The notes beneath the pieces were generated by a model that ran no database searches, was not told the DNA's origin, and was given only the letters and a program-made list of their open reading frames with translations. A DNA stretch of 64,000 nucleotides from Diphasiastrum complanatum (lineage: Eukaryota; Streptophyta; Lycopodiopsida; Lycopodiales; Lycopodiaceae): NCBI GenBank assembly GCA_029204225.1, contig CM055096.1, forward strand, positions 5,001 through 69,000, given 5' to 3'. Below, one piece after another: positions 45,636 through 56,992 of this stretch (the first letter of the stretch is position 1; each line of letters begins with the position of its first letter). A program made the translations under genes and the position numbers.

Positions 45636-46082
45636 TTGATTTCACAACTCAGGAATCCAAATCTTCATGACGCGATAGATTTTCTGTCCGCCACCATCAT
45701 CGTGAGTTCCCACCATTCCCTCCATGTGTACAAACAAGTTATCGTCATGATGACCATGATGGAAGGACCGAATACCGTTTACGATTGGGCCTCATTTCTT
45801 GTCAAGGAGTTTCAGACAACTTTCAAGCACCCCTCACGAATCACCTGTGGTGGTCTCATCATTGTCATTTCCTTCACTCAACTAGAACATCTAGGTGTTA
45901 GGATGTCCGCACCCTCTCTCCATCTGCTAGCCTATTCTCAAAAAATGCACTCAAAAATTGCAAATTCCAGCCAGAACTCTGGTGACAAACTGATAAAATT
46001 AAATCACAAACAATTCACAAAACTTTTCATGAAACTCAAATTATTTCTGTTCGAGTTGGATCAATCAGACTATGTAGCATAA
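45636..46082 (+). pseudogene. Unassigned ORF, 148 codons
   Basis: The N-terminal half looks protein-like: RNPNLHDAIDFLSATIIVSS, EGPNTVYDWASFLVKEFQTT, then ITCGGLIIVISFTQLEHLGV. The C-terminal half is lysine/asparagine-rich and may be read-through. No known family. YDWASFL resembles YDWYSFI at 24262-24861, hinting that both come from one kind of retroelement ORF. Confidence is low. Confidence 0.3.
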
Positions 46083-46400
46083 TGAAATGAAACAAGACAA
46101 AATCTAGAAGAAAACGAAACAAAGCAAAGCGAAACAAAACTTAAATGAGCTCTAACATTGATTCATGCTGGAAGCAAAGAAATCATGAAATGACATGAAA
46201 CGAAACGAAGCGAAAGAGTTCGCGACAAGATCAATCAAGCTCTACAATGAGGTGAGATGAGACAAGACGAAACGAGACGAGATGAGACGAAACAAGACGA
46301 AAAGAAACGAAATGAAACGAAACTTAGATGACCTCTATTATTGCTTTACCCTTATGGCCAAGTGATCGCGAAGCGAAGCAAGGCAAAACACCAAGCGAAA
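46083..46400. repeat. CGAAA/GACGA purine-rich low-complexity repeat
   Basis: Degenerate short repeats of AAACGAAAC, AAGCGAAA and GAGACGA. Two blocks share the flank CTTAGATGACCTCTATTATTG / CTTAAATGAGCTCTAACATTG (about 46319 and 46140), so a ~180-bp unit seems duplicated. Confidence 0.7.
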
Positions 46401-46558
46401 GGATTCACGAACAAGATCAGTTCATCGAGAATTCATATATGATCGTTGGTCACTTCCGGCTATATCATTCCTACAATCCTTCAGAGAGTAGTCGGACACT
46501 GCTGATCTACGTTAACAAATTAATATAGCATTCAACAATATCAAACCAAAGTGCAAAA

Positions 46559-48109
46559 TTAAATGAGCAAGTGAATCAGACACACAAAAATAGCCTTAAT
46601 AGATGACTTTGAAAAAGGCTTCTTATGAGATTTAGATATGGCACAAGCCTCACATGGCTTGAGATTCTTGGAGATAAGATTAGGCAAGCCAATAGCTTTG
46701 GCTTTATTGACCATGGACACCTTAGAATTATAGTTAGGATGCCCCAACCTTCTATGCCATAGTTCCTCCAAAGAAATATGAGAAGCAAAAGCACCATCAC
46801 AAGAGTTAGCATACTCTTTGGGATCAAGCTTGTAGATTCCACCATATCTAGACCCAAATGCAAGGATCTCATCATGCTTCTTGATTGTACATGTATCAAC
46901 ATTTAAATTCACATCTAGTCCACTATCAAGCAATTTCCCAACACTTATAAGATTTATTGTTAACTTAGGAGCAAAAAGTACTTTAGACAGAGAAAGAACT
47001 TTTGATGATGAAAGCTTTTAGGGAATGGTCCCTATGCCTTCAATAGGACACTCATGATCATTCGCTGTGTACATGGACTTCTTGGCTCCTTCATAACGTG
47101 TCATGGATGAAAAAGAATGCTTGGAGCTACACATATGTGAGAAAGCTCCACTGTCGATGTACCACGAACCATCCTTCTTGAAAGGTGATGAAGAAAAACT
47201 CGAGACCATAAGAGATCCCTCTCCATCGCTTGCATGAGCGTCTTCCTTCTCTTTATTGAAAATGTTGGCTTGCTTGAATTGGCTCTTCTTCTTGAAGCAA
47301 TTGGTGGCATAATGCCCCTTCTTGCCACAAAAGAAGCACTTGATGTTTTGCTTCTTCTTCTTGGATGTGAAAGCTTGAGAGGACTCATCCCCTTCTCCTT
47401 TCTCCTTGGAAATAAGATTGTTCTTGCTTGAAGAGGGTTGGTGTTGATTCTTACTTCTTGGCTTGTGCTTGTCTTTGGTAAAGAGGGCTTTACCATCAAT
47501 GTTGAGAGACAGTCTTTCCATTTTCAAGAGTTTATACTCTTGTCTTGATTCTTCAGAAATGAGCACACTTTGGAGTGCTTCCAAACTTGGTAGCTCCTCC
47601 TTAATGGCATAACTCTGAACAAGGTTGTCATATTCCTCCTCTAACTCATTAAGTATGACTTGAACAAGTTCATTTTGGTTGATGGAGTCTCCTATGCATG
47701 ACAATTCTCTATGGAGGTCTTTAACTCTCACTACATAAGCTGAAGCACATTCATCACTTCTCGATACACTTTGAAAAATTTGGTTTCTTAGTGTTAGAAG
47801 TCTAGAAGTATTCTTTGCCTCATAGATGGACTTGAGAGTATCCCAAGCATCTTTGGCATTAGTACAAGCACCAATTTCTCTTAAGATGTCATTTGAGACA
47901 TTCATTTTAATATAATGCAGAGCCATCCTAGCTCTCTTTTTGTACTTTGGAATTTCTTGAGAAATTTGTGGTCTTTCTTCAATACCAAGTACAATATCCA
48001 TCACATCTTGTAGAATTAAGATAGATTCCATCCTAACCTTCCAGATTGAGTAATTGGAGGTTGACAATCTTTCACTTGCTTCTAATAGAAAGGCACCCAT
48101 TGAAGCCAT
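46559..48109 (-). pseudogene. Ty1/copia gag-protease, one nonsense codon, 3'-truncated
   Basis: The frame 48109-47018 (363 codons) is a complete copia Gag: SERLSTSNYSIWKVRMESIL, KNTSRLLTLRNQIF, LVQSYAIKEELPSLEAL, the zinc knuckle CFFCGKKGHYATNC, and the protease entry WYIDSGAFSHM. A TAA at about 47020-47018 stops it within the protease region. The same frame then continues (to 46559) through SVGKLLDSGLDVNLN, HRRLGHPNYNSK and CEACAISKSHKKP, where the element is cut just before integrase. It is the best preserved gag in the window, better than that of the otherwise intact element at 55-61 kb. Confidence 0.85.
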
Positions 48110-48850
48110 AAAGAATGTTGGAAATCAAAAAAGATGGATGAAAAAATTGCTTATCTTCTCACTATAGGGACCAATCAAGGGTAAAAAACCAAATCCTATG
48201 TAAGACTAAGCAAAAAACTGTGAAATAGATCTCACTAGTTTGACAATCTCTCTAAAACAAGATTTGAATCATCATAAAAGATGAAGTATGGCAAAAGTTA
48301 TGGTTCTCTGAATTTCACACGTGTGAACTATTCCAAAAATGTCAAATTGACTCAAATACAATCTATTTGTATAAAACAATTTGCCTAGATCCTCTAAATT
48401 TTGCCTAAATCACATATAGATGAGATTGGTCAACTTTTGGGTGTTTTTTGTGATCATTCAAGCAATAAATGACATGTACTCAAGATTTGCCACAGGTCTA
48501 GGCGCCCTACCTACACCTATTCAAAAGCTTATAGCTTTTGATTGGCTTATCCAACTGTCATGATTCAAATTGCATCAGATTCTACACATTTCTAGCTTTC
48601 TAGTGAGTAAAATTGCATGCAATTTGGATCTAAGGTGAGAGAGAACCACCAAACTAAAAATGGGAGGATTTTACACGTGCCTTCACCTGAAATTCCGTAC
48701 AATACCTGATCTGAACCATTCAAAGTGGTTTGAAGCTCTAAATCACCAAAAAACTGCAAACTAGCTAGAAAGTAAAATCTAGACAATTTCTAGCTTGAAA
48801 TCTAATCAAATTTGCAAACTTTTTGATTAGATTTGCTTGTAAATCTTAGG
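48110..48850 (-). other. Leader of the minus-strand copia element
   Basis: A 740-bp non-coding leader between primer site and gag ATG. It contains the palindrome TTCACACGTGTGAA at 48314-48327. Confidence 0.7.
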
Positions 48851-48865
48851 TTGGCTCTGATACCA
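48851..48865 (-). promoter_or_regulatory. Copia primer binding site (initiator tRNA-Met type)
   Basis: The minus strand reads TGGTATCAGAGCCAA, the standard copia primer site complementary to the tRNA-Met 3' end. It lies 742 bp upstream of the gag ATG and fixes the inner edge of the 5' LTR. Confidence 0.9.
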
Positions 48866-49330
48866 TAATAAATTCACACGTGTGGGATGCCCTACACATG
48901 TACTTTTGATCTCCTAAGTCCAATAATACCATAAAGATCAAACTAGCATTGATTGACAATAGGAAAGCTGATCAGACAAGAAATATTATTGTGTTACAAG
49001 CAAGATCTATCAACAAAATATGAAACTAAGTACAATAAATGCCTCAACTCAACTAGAGAGAGAATATGAATGTACAAACTCGAGTAGAGAGAGAGGGCAC
49101 AAAGAGCTTAGTCTCCAAATTTGCATTACACACAAAAATCATCATCTTCTCAATGAGAGTACATCACATATATATAGATCCATGGACTCTCCTCCTACTT
49201 TGAATTGAATTGGAGTTATGAATCCACCTCTCAAGCTATCTAGACTTATTCAAGCCACCTCAATATGTCTAGTTGTGCCACCTAGTATTTTCATGCATTA
49301 AATGTGGCATGCAAAGTACAAATGGCAATT
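48866..49330 (-). mobile_element. Putative 5' LTR of the minus-strand copia element
   Basis: It starts next to the primer site and includes TTCACACGTGTGGG at 48873-48886. The outer end is not determined; the sequence changes to plus-strand copia coding by about 49400. Confidence 0.5.
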
Positions 49331-49399
49331 CCTATGGTAACTCGAGTTCTACTTCTACCTACCTTGAATATTTTATTCTAAGAGGGGTCTTTACTAAGC

Positions 49400-50400
49400 C
49401 AAAAAAGCTCAATTCATCTTTGGCATCTTTAGGACCCCTACTTACAACATTAGATAGATTTTTCCAATATTTCAACAAGAATTTACGGATCTACTTGCTA
49501 TGTTTTTCAAGCATTATATACAAGAAAAAAGGATGATCCTACTTCTATTAAAGAGATCTTTGTTGGTTATGTTGAAAATAGAAAAGGATATAGAGTCTAT
49601 AATCCAGTCACTAAGAAGATTTTAGTGAGTAGAGATGTTACTTTTGATGAAGGTAACTACTACAAGTTGAATGAGAAATCTTCTAATCCATCTTATGTCA
49701 AGGATCTTGTAAGGTTTGAGGAGGAGCCTACATGTGATCAAGATCTTGAAGATCCATCTCAAGATCCGACAACTCCAAGGAGATCTACAAGAAAGAAGGC
49801 CGAGCCCTCAAGGCTCACCTATGTTGAGAAAGGTGAACAAAGAAAAGATCTACATTCACTTACCTCCTACACTTTTCTAACTTCTATGTTTGATGAGCCA
49901 AGTTGCTTTGAAGAAGCTATGGAGTCACAAGAATGGAGGGATGTCATGAAAAAGGAGTATGATGCTCTTATGGAGAATCATACATGGAAGCTTGTGGATC
50001 TTCCTCAAGGAAGAAAGCCACTTGAGTGCAAATGGATCTATAGATTGAAGTACAATCAAGATGGGAGCATCAACAAACACAAGGCAAGGCTAGTGACAAA
50101 GGGGTTCTTGCAAACCAAGGGAGTAGATTTTGATGAAACTTTTGCTCCTGTTGCTAAGCTAGTTTCCATAAGGTTGATTATTTCTCTTGCAACTACTTTC
50201 AATTGGCCTCTATTTCAACTTGATGTGACTAATGCTTTTCTCAATGGATATTTGGAAGAGGAGATTTTCATGAGGCAACCCGAGGGCTTCATCAAAGAAG
50301 ATCAAGAAGAAAAATTTGTTTGTTGCTAAGAAGCCTTTATGGGCTTAAGCAAGGACCTAGAGCTTGGTACTCTAGGTTGAATACTTTCTTGAATAACCTT
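49400..50400 (+). pseudogene. Ty1/copia integrase end, linker and RT fragment
   Basis: Broken frames give KEIFVGYVENRKGYRVYNP (the integrase C-terminal motif). The frame 49625-50329 (234 codons) has VSRDVTFDEGNYYKLNE, STRKKAEPSRLTYVEK, ECKWIYRLKYNQDGSINKHK, DFDETFAPVAKLVSIRLII and LFQLDVTNAFLNGYLEEEIF. A stop at 50327 is followed by shifted GLSKDLELGTLG-like remnants, so the YVDD part is missing. Similar to the matching part of the intact element, but another subfamily. Confidence 0.9.
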
Positions 50401-50459
50401 CCAAAACGAGAATATGATGCTACTATATCATCGTTTTTTGTGATCAAACAAGTACCATC

Positions 50460-50990
50460 TCTAAATCTACTTGTAGGCCATCATCATTGAGCTGGCCTAC
50501 ACTTATTAGATTTTTAGTCAAACTAGAAACATAGAGCACATCATTAAGATCAAGCTTATCTAAAGATATGTATCCTATGCCTGCTATCATACATTCCTCA
50601 TCATTTGCGGTATAGATACAAATTCTAGATTACAAAAAGTGTTTTTATCACTACTCATGTGGGATGAAGCACCACTATCTAGCCACCAAACATCAGAATG
50701 CTTGAAAGAGGAAGATGAAAAGTTAGACATCATAAGTGAATCTTCTTTTTCACAAGGAGATACATCTTCACAAGTGATGTTGGCTTGCTTTTATTCTTTT
50801 GTAGCATTGAGAGGCAAAATGCCCCTTTTTGCCACATGAGAAACAAGTAACCTTGTACTTGTTCTTCTTCACATTAGGTGAACTAGGTTCTTCCTCGGAT
50901 GTCTTCTCCATTGCTTTTGTGTTGTCCTTGGAGATCTTGCCATTCTTCTTGTCTTTGCTCTTCCCCTTGCAATAGATTTTGTGCATTGCT
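50460..50990 (-). pseudogene. Ty1/copia gag knuckle and protease fragment, minus strand
   Basis: The minus frame 50986-50768 has basic linker text and the zinc knuckle CFSCGKKGHFASQC. Further along (about 50690-50590) comes the protease entry WWLDSGASSHMSSD in another frame. It sits tail to tail with the plus-strand RT fragment ending near 50400. Confidence 0.8.
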
Positions 50991-51035
50991 TAGTTTTAAG
51001 ATCAAGGCATTCATGAATCCAGATTAAGGGGGGGG
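50991..51035 (+). promoter_or_regulatory. End of a copia pol on the plus strand with polypurine tract
   Basis: TTTAAGATCAAGGCATTCATG then AATCCAGATTAA followed by a run of eight G reads like the last codons of a copia polyprotein and its PPT (51026-51035). An LTR start TGTTGAATTT follows at once. Confidence 0.7.
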
Positions 51036-51950
51036 TGTTGAATTTATCTCCTCTTCCCTCCCAAATCCCATGTTAATCTATTTCCATTCACATTGCTGCA
51101 TTTTTACTCGGATTATCACTCAATCTGCAAAATATACAGAAAGTTGAGACAGTATTCCTTCGACTTTCCCAACTTCGACTTGCTCAAAGTTTCCTTGTTC
51201 GAAGTCTTCGATGACGACGATCATCGAAGGGTTCGAAATGGAGCTCTTGTAAGTGAAACTCCATCGACATCGAAGTCCTCGGCTTCCATGTCAATGACTT
51301 CCTCGACATCGAAGTCTTCTCAAGGCAAACCTTCGGCTTTTTTCCGCCTTCGGCATTTTCCAGCACCACCACATTTTTTGCAAAATGACTGAAGCCTTGA
51401 TAGCCGAATGTCAGATTTCACATTCGCTCCTATACTGTGCAAAACTTAATTGACAATGATAGCAGCCACCTACGGTCTCTAACAGACAGCATAATGGCTC
51501 CACGCTTCTCATCTGCACAAATGTAAAATTGTATATAAGTCATTGTAATCTATAATCTATGTATCCAACAAGACAGACATTGTAGATGCTTTTCATGCAT
51601 CAATTCTTTTTCTTCAGATAAATTGTTAGTATTAAGCTCATAGCTTTTACAATTTGTAGCTAGCTTTGTGAGCACGCGGTTTTATGCACTACTATCTTGT
51701 GCTCACCTGCTTCATGACTTGTATTCTGTTACATTTAATCTGAATAAAGTGTTGTCTAGTTCCGCATTCAGAGTTTGTTAGAAGTGCAACGTTTTTTCAC
51801 TTTCTGTCTGACCGAGTTTGATTGACTTGTCTGATTGTCTGCTCTTTGCTTCCACTACCACCTCGCATTAAGCTCTTAGCTTAATTTATCTTGTGTTCAC
51901 CTATTCAGTTATTAGTAGTGCATGCAACGAGGGAATTTCGGCCTACTCTG
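51036..51950 (+). mobile_element. Copia 3' LTR
   Basis: It begins TGTTGAATTTATCTCC right after the PPT. The U3 part holds repeated GACATCGAAGTC and CTTCGGC words (51260-51350); a TATA-like TGTATATAAGTC lies near 51530. The 3' end is not certain; ...TTTTCCCAGCA near 51966 is a candidate. Confidence 0.65.
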
Positions 51951-52560
51951 CCTGATTTTCCCAGCAATAAGTAAATGTGGAAAGGGAACTCCACAAGCTT
52001 CTATAAGAAGAAGCTCCTTTCATGTGATTTTCATCCTTAATGTAAGAGAGCTAAGTGCCGCTATTTTGGATCCATGTGTGCTAAATGTGGTGTTTGGCTA
52101 ATTTTAGTATAACTTTGTGTGTTATGCATATTTGCTTAAGTTTCTTACTACTTTAGTCTCTTTTTAGCATGTATGTCTAATTTGGTCCATTGCAAGCAAT
52201 AATCACGCTGACGACTTTTCGCCATAACAAACATTAGGTAGGTTCCATGGGACCATCACCTATTTAGGTGGGAAATACCATTGGGCGCTTTGTGGGTCCC
52301 ACCATAAAAAAATATACATCTAGGTTAATTAAGTGTGAGGGCATTCGCTTCCTACGAGTATAAGCCCAACCCAATGAGCATAGTGAGTAAAGTAGTATAA
52401 CTTGTATTCTAGAAATAATTAACTTGGACATTATATTGGAATAAAATAAGGTAGAGGACTAAATTCAAGGCTCTAAGTTAATAAAGTTGAAGGGGACTCA
52501 CATGAATCATGTGAGGGGTCTTGAGGTACAAAGGAAAAAGTATATGATTTATGTGAGGAC
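51951..52560. other. No gene seen
   Basis: About 600 bp of AT-rich DNA. Confidence 0.5.

Positions 52561-52563
<3 letters not shown>

Positions 52564-52653
<90 letters not shown>
52564..52653. repeat. CT microsatellite, 90 bp
   Basis: About 45 uninterrupted CT units. Confidence 0.97.
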
Positions 52654-52655
<2 letters not shown>

Positions 52656-54045
52656 CTTGCTTTTCATTTTACTAATGCTTTCTAGGTAATTGTGTTTGTT
52701 CTTTTCTTCTACGCTTTAGAGAAGTGAAGGTGCAAGAGGCCTCCATTGTTCTCTTGGAAATGAAAACGTGGTAATTACTTCAAGGCCACTACACTCAACA
52801 CTATGCATGTGCAAATATGTAAAAACTTTGTTTAAAATGATGAATGCAATCTACTCAACTACGATGTATGTAGTTTCCCAAAAACATATGGGAGATTACG
52901 ACCTCTTAAACCTAGGTACCACCTCCTTCATTCTTGTCTACAAAAGAATTTATGTTGCTAGAGACAATTCTCAAACTTGGAGCAAATTGCTCAATGCACA
53001 TTTATCATCAAATTTATATTCAGAACATAAAATACACAACCACCTACTAAGTGAATTTGTTACTACTTAGTGTAAGGTTAATAGTAAAAGTTTTGAGATA
53101 TACAAAGTTCTTTTGCTTTTTATAATCACTTCACTTGGAGCAATAATAACTTCTATTTGAAACATCTCTGGTAATTTAAAATCATCACTCTTAACAATAA
53201 ACCTTGGGAGAACATAGAGCCTATATCAAGAAAGACCTATCTCAAAAAGGCATAGCCAGATGAAAGCACTTGCTCAAGAGAATCTTCGACTTATTACGTT
53301 TCTCTAATATTAGTCTTATTCTTATTGCTAAGGATAAAGACAATGCTAAGGATAAAGACAATGTCAAGTGGGACTTGTCACATAAAAAAACTTGGAATAT
53401 CATCAATGTTAGAGAACTATTTTGGCCAAATGCCAGACTTGTGTACACCTTAGTTTGAATAGTTATTATTAGCCTTAGAAATAAGTCACTAATTTTTTTT
53501 TTTAGGATCATGCTTTCAAGTGAGAAAATCATATGAATAACAAATGTATGTATAAGTTTGTTGAGGCATCACAAGAGTCAATGAAATAACTTATGTACCT
53601 TTTCCTATTGATGTCTATTGTGAAACATGAAACTTTTTTGACTTAGGTACAAAAAGTGTCAAAATATAAAAGGATAGTGCAAGTGATCATGACTTTATTT
53701 ACATTATGTCTAGTCTTTATATGTGAATACTCAAACTCACATATTAGAGCCATGTTCATACAATGATAATGTCAACTAGGATAGTGGGCTATCTCGTCTC
53801 CTTACAAATGAATTAGACTATTTGCATCAAAGGCATGTGAATTCTAATGATAAAGATATTTATATGATAGTTTTATGAATGGTCAAATCTATTATAACTC
53901 AAGAACTTTAAATAGTAGTGCTATTCTCCTCTCCACATATTGGACCATTTTCAACTCTATTCTTAATTCTAAAGGTTGTCAAAGTACATTACTTTGGACC
54001 ATAAATGAGTGTACTAATGACTCACAAGAGTGAGTTATTGATTGA
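52654..54045. other. No gene seen
   Basis: Contains a small 18-bp tandem duplication (GCTAAGGATAAAGACAAT at about 53326 and 53344). The frame 52768-53070 has no recognisable family. Confidence 0.5.
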
Positions 54046-54300
54046 TGTTCACAGATTCAGCAAGAATCTATGAACATGGATCTCTTCTCTTTTTGTTTCT
54101 TTTCTTTACTTCATTACGTCTTCTTCTTACATGGCTTCTGCTCTGGAAACTGGGTGTTTTTGCCCATTTCCAGAACTTAGTTCTTTCTTGTTAAATCCTC
54201 TTGCTTAGAACTATGTCTAGGCAGATCATTTATCAATTCATCACTTGCATTCCCAGCCTGTCAGTGGGATGAAACAATTTCGTTCACTCTGACTACATGC
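54046..54300 (+). repeat. Dispersed repeat, copy 2 (plus orientation)
   Basis: Match of the reverse complement of 14928-15172, with the same terminal hairpin (54046-54076, one mismatch). Similarity is lost at about 54300, after CAATTTCGTTCACTC. Confidence 0.85.
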
Positions 54301-54896
54301 ATTTACAATCCATGTAACCAATCCTTGCTCAACAAATTAGCATTCTAAACCAGAGAGCAATCTGAGATTCTGTCTACTACACTATTATAAGAAATCAGAG
54401 AACAGAATAGATTAAACTACACAAATAAAACAAGAATCAGCAAACTAATTTCTTTACAGCATACTAGCATCCCAAGAATAAAGAAATATACCTCTCTTGA
54501 TTTTTGGAATACCCAAGAACAATCAAGGACAATATTGTTAGTGAATATGCAAGATCTGTATCACAATCTCAGCCTATTTAGTTTGCCTCGATATTGAAAA
54601 TTACAAAACAAGAATCAAGAGAGCTAATCCACATCTACATTTCACATTGCTAGAAAGAAAATAGTAAATCTAATTAATCCACAACCATAACAAAGAAATC
54701 AAACATGTTCATAGGAATTTCACTGAAGACAATAGCCATGAACAAGGAGCTTCCAAATTGCCAATAACTCGTGGAGGATCTTTTTCATTCAAGCAAGAGA
54801 AATGACAATACAATAAAAACTCCCTCACAAGAGAGGGGGTGTGAAAAAATATAAGCTTGGTAGAGGCCAAAAATCTTGTATATAGATAAACACACA
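54301..54896. other. No gene seen; flank of the nested copia pair
   Basis: A 600-bp AT-rich flank. It may contain the insertion site of the outer copia element. Confidence 0.4.
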
Positions 54897-54956
54897 TGTG
54901 TGGAGCCTGTTCCCACGTGTGGAAATAGTGTACTTGTCATGTACCATAATCATATA

Positions 54957-54961
54957 GGTTG
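54957..54961. repeat. Target site duplication, left copy (GGTTG)
   Basis: GGTTG directly before the 5' LTR; an identical GGTTG follows the 3' LTR at 61393-61397. Confidence 0.95.
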
Positions 54962-55617
54962 TGTGAAAATTGTCAACATTTCCTAGCTAGTTTGAGGCCT
55001 AAATTGGCTAAAATTGTAAATAGTTTTGGTTCTGGAGTTTCACACGTGTGAACCAGGCCACAATGTTTTTATTTACTGTATTTTTTCAGTATGATGAAGT
55101 GTCAAACTTCATACCCTTCAAAATGAGACCATTTTGATGTATTTTGGTCATATAAGCCATTTTTAGCTATTTTTCCTATATAGGGAATATCTAGGGTCAA
55201 GTACCTTCTAGAGAGAGGAGAGAGAGTCATCTTCCTCATCCATAAATAGTAGGGAAGTCGTGGAGAACAGGTTGGAGAAACCTTATTGTATGCTTCATTG
55301 AGATCAATAGATCATTGTCATTGTTTCTTCCTCCATTGAGAGCATTGTTGTGTGTATTGTCTTCAAGCTATTGTGTATGATCTTAGGTGCTTTCCAAAAG
55401 TGGTAGGCTGATGTATTATGGACTGTATAATGCTATTTTGGGCCGCACTTGATGTTTATGGAAGTTTCCATTTGTGATAAATGTTTTTTGATCAAGTTCT
55501 TTGCATTCTAGGTAGCATAGAATGTGTTGCCAATTCCTAGCTTATGTAGTTTGGAGTGCAAGCATTCAAGCCAATGATCTTGGAGTTTAGATCCACTTAG
55601 GATATGTATTTTTCACA
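54962..55617 (+). repeat. Copia 5' LTR (656 bp)
   Basis: Starts TGTGAAAATTGTC and ends TATTTTTCACA. Differences from the 3' LTR: one extra base in ACCTTATTGTATG, ATGTTTTTT versus ATGCTTTTT, and GGATATG versus GGATCTG. It contains TTCACACGTGTGAA at 55039-55052 and a TATA-like CATAAATAG near 55241. Confidence 0.95.
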
Positions 55618-55632
55618 TGGTATCAGAGTTGG
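55618..55632 (+). promoter_or_regulatory. Copia primer binding site
   Basis: TGGTATCAGAGTTGG immediately after the 5' LTR. The first 11 bases match the classical tRNA-Met primer site; the last ones deviate (usually CC after AG). Confidence 0.9.
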
Positions 55633-56789
55633 TTGGCTTCTATTTACAGTAAGTATTCCATTTTTGGTGATATTTGGATGTTTGATCAAGTTCTAGCATG
55701 ATTTTGCATTGCTTTGTTGATCAAATCTTACTAACCTTTGTTTTGTGAGTTGAACTTGTGGATCAAAAGCATATTTCAGGTCTATTGAAGATCAGAGGCT
55801 GAAAAGAAACTATTTTGGATCAGATCATAACACCTTATCATTTGTGATTGTGAGGCTTGTGCATATTCAATACTAACAATGTTCTTTTCAATCCTATTGT
55901 TGACAATCTCCATTCTTGGATGAACACTCTCCTTAAGTGGATGAAACTTCTCCTTAAGTGGATGACAAATGCTCTTTTGAGTGAGTTGTAATTCTCCTAA
56001 AGGCTGAGCAAAGCTCCCATTTGGATGAAAGATCCCCTTTTTTGGGTGAACATATTGTAAGCTCCATTGTGAAGAGCATATTGTAAAGATTGTCATCAAT
56101 TTTGGCATAAATTTTGGTGTACTTTGTTGAGCATGTAAGTAACTCTCCTTATGTAATTTGATTGGAGCATTTGCTGGAAGGTGTTAACCATTATGCAAGT
56201 GTGTTTTCAGGTTCTTAACAGGTTGAGGAACATTCTCATGTGAAGTGATCTTAGATCTACATCTAAACACCAAGATTTGACAAGATAGTGAAGCTAGTCT
56301 TGTGATTCACTAAGTGTGCTCATTCATTCACCTCTAAATCTTGTATTTATCACTTGCTGGAGTTTATAAACTTTTAGAAGTGTGGTTTACATGTGGTTTT
56401 ACAGGTTGAATCAATATCTTAGTGTGTTGATCATATGTTGATCAAGTTTGTTCATTACTAGGTAATCTTGGCATCCTAGTTTTGGGTATTTTCTAAGAAT
56501 GCAAGTAACTCTTCACACCATAACTTGATTTGGTCACTTGCTGGAAAGTTTGAGAGCTTAAGCAAGAGTGTGTTCAGGTTGGTTTGATTTTGTAATCCAT
56601 TCTTAGTGTGTGCAAAGTGTTGCATGTGTTTCAATCTTCCTTTCTATGCTTGGAAACCATCTAGGTTCAAGATAGAAGTGTTTTAGGGTCCTAAATCTTC
56701 ATAGATCTCTTTATCTATCATTTGTTGAGAGAAAAGTGAGTGCTAAGTGCTTTAGGACAGAACCTAAAAGTTGAAGAAACATTAGAATC
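55633..56789 (+). other. Long leader of the copia element
   Basis: 1157 bp between primer site and gag ATG. Short repeats CTCCTTAAGTGGATGA occur twice (about 55931 and 55951). Repeated phrases such as AAGTAACTCT, CACTTGCTGGA and TTCAGGTT (56120-56580) suggest old internal duplications of about 120-200 bp. Confidence 0.7.
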
Positions 56790-56992
56790 ATGGCTTCCAA
56801 TGGTGGGATCATGCTAGAGTCTAGTGAAAGGTTGAGTTCATCAAACTACTCTACTTGGAAAGTGAGGATGGAGTCCTTACTTGAGTTGAATTAACTCATG
56901 GACATAGTTGCAGAATTGAAGAGAGACCTCTCACACTTCAAGAGCAACAAAGGTTTGATAAGAAGGCCAAAAGGGCTCTTCATATCATTAAA
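56790..56992 (+). pseudogene. Broken 5' end of copia gag
   Basis: ATG 56790 starts MASNGGIMLESSERLSSSNY and STWKVRMESLLEL, the standard copia gag N-terminus, also intact at 48109-47018. A TAA at 56892-56894 (codon 35) stops it. About 20 bases on, a 1-bp deletion (56911-56915) puts the rest out of frame with the downstream polyprotein. In related gags this part is needed for a normal Gag. Confidence 0.9.

Noticed and set aside
55782-56108. 108-codon antisense ORF in the copia leader
   Set aside because: Generated by short leader repeats; no independent evidence.
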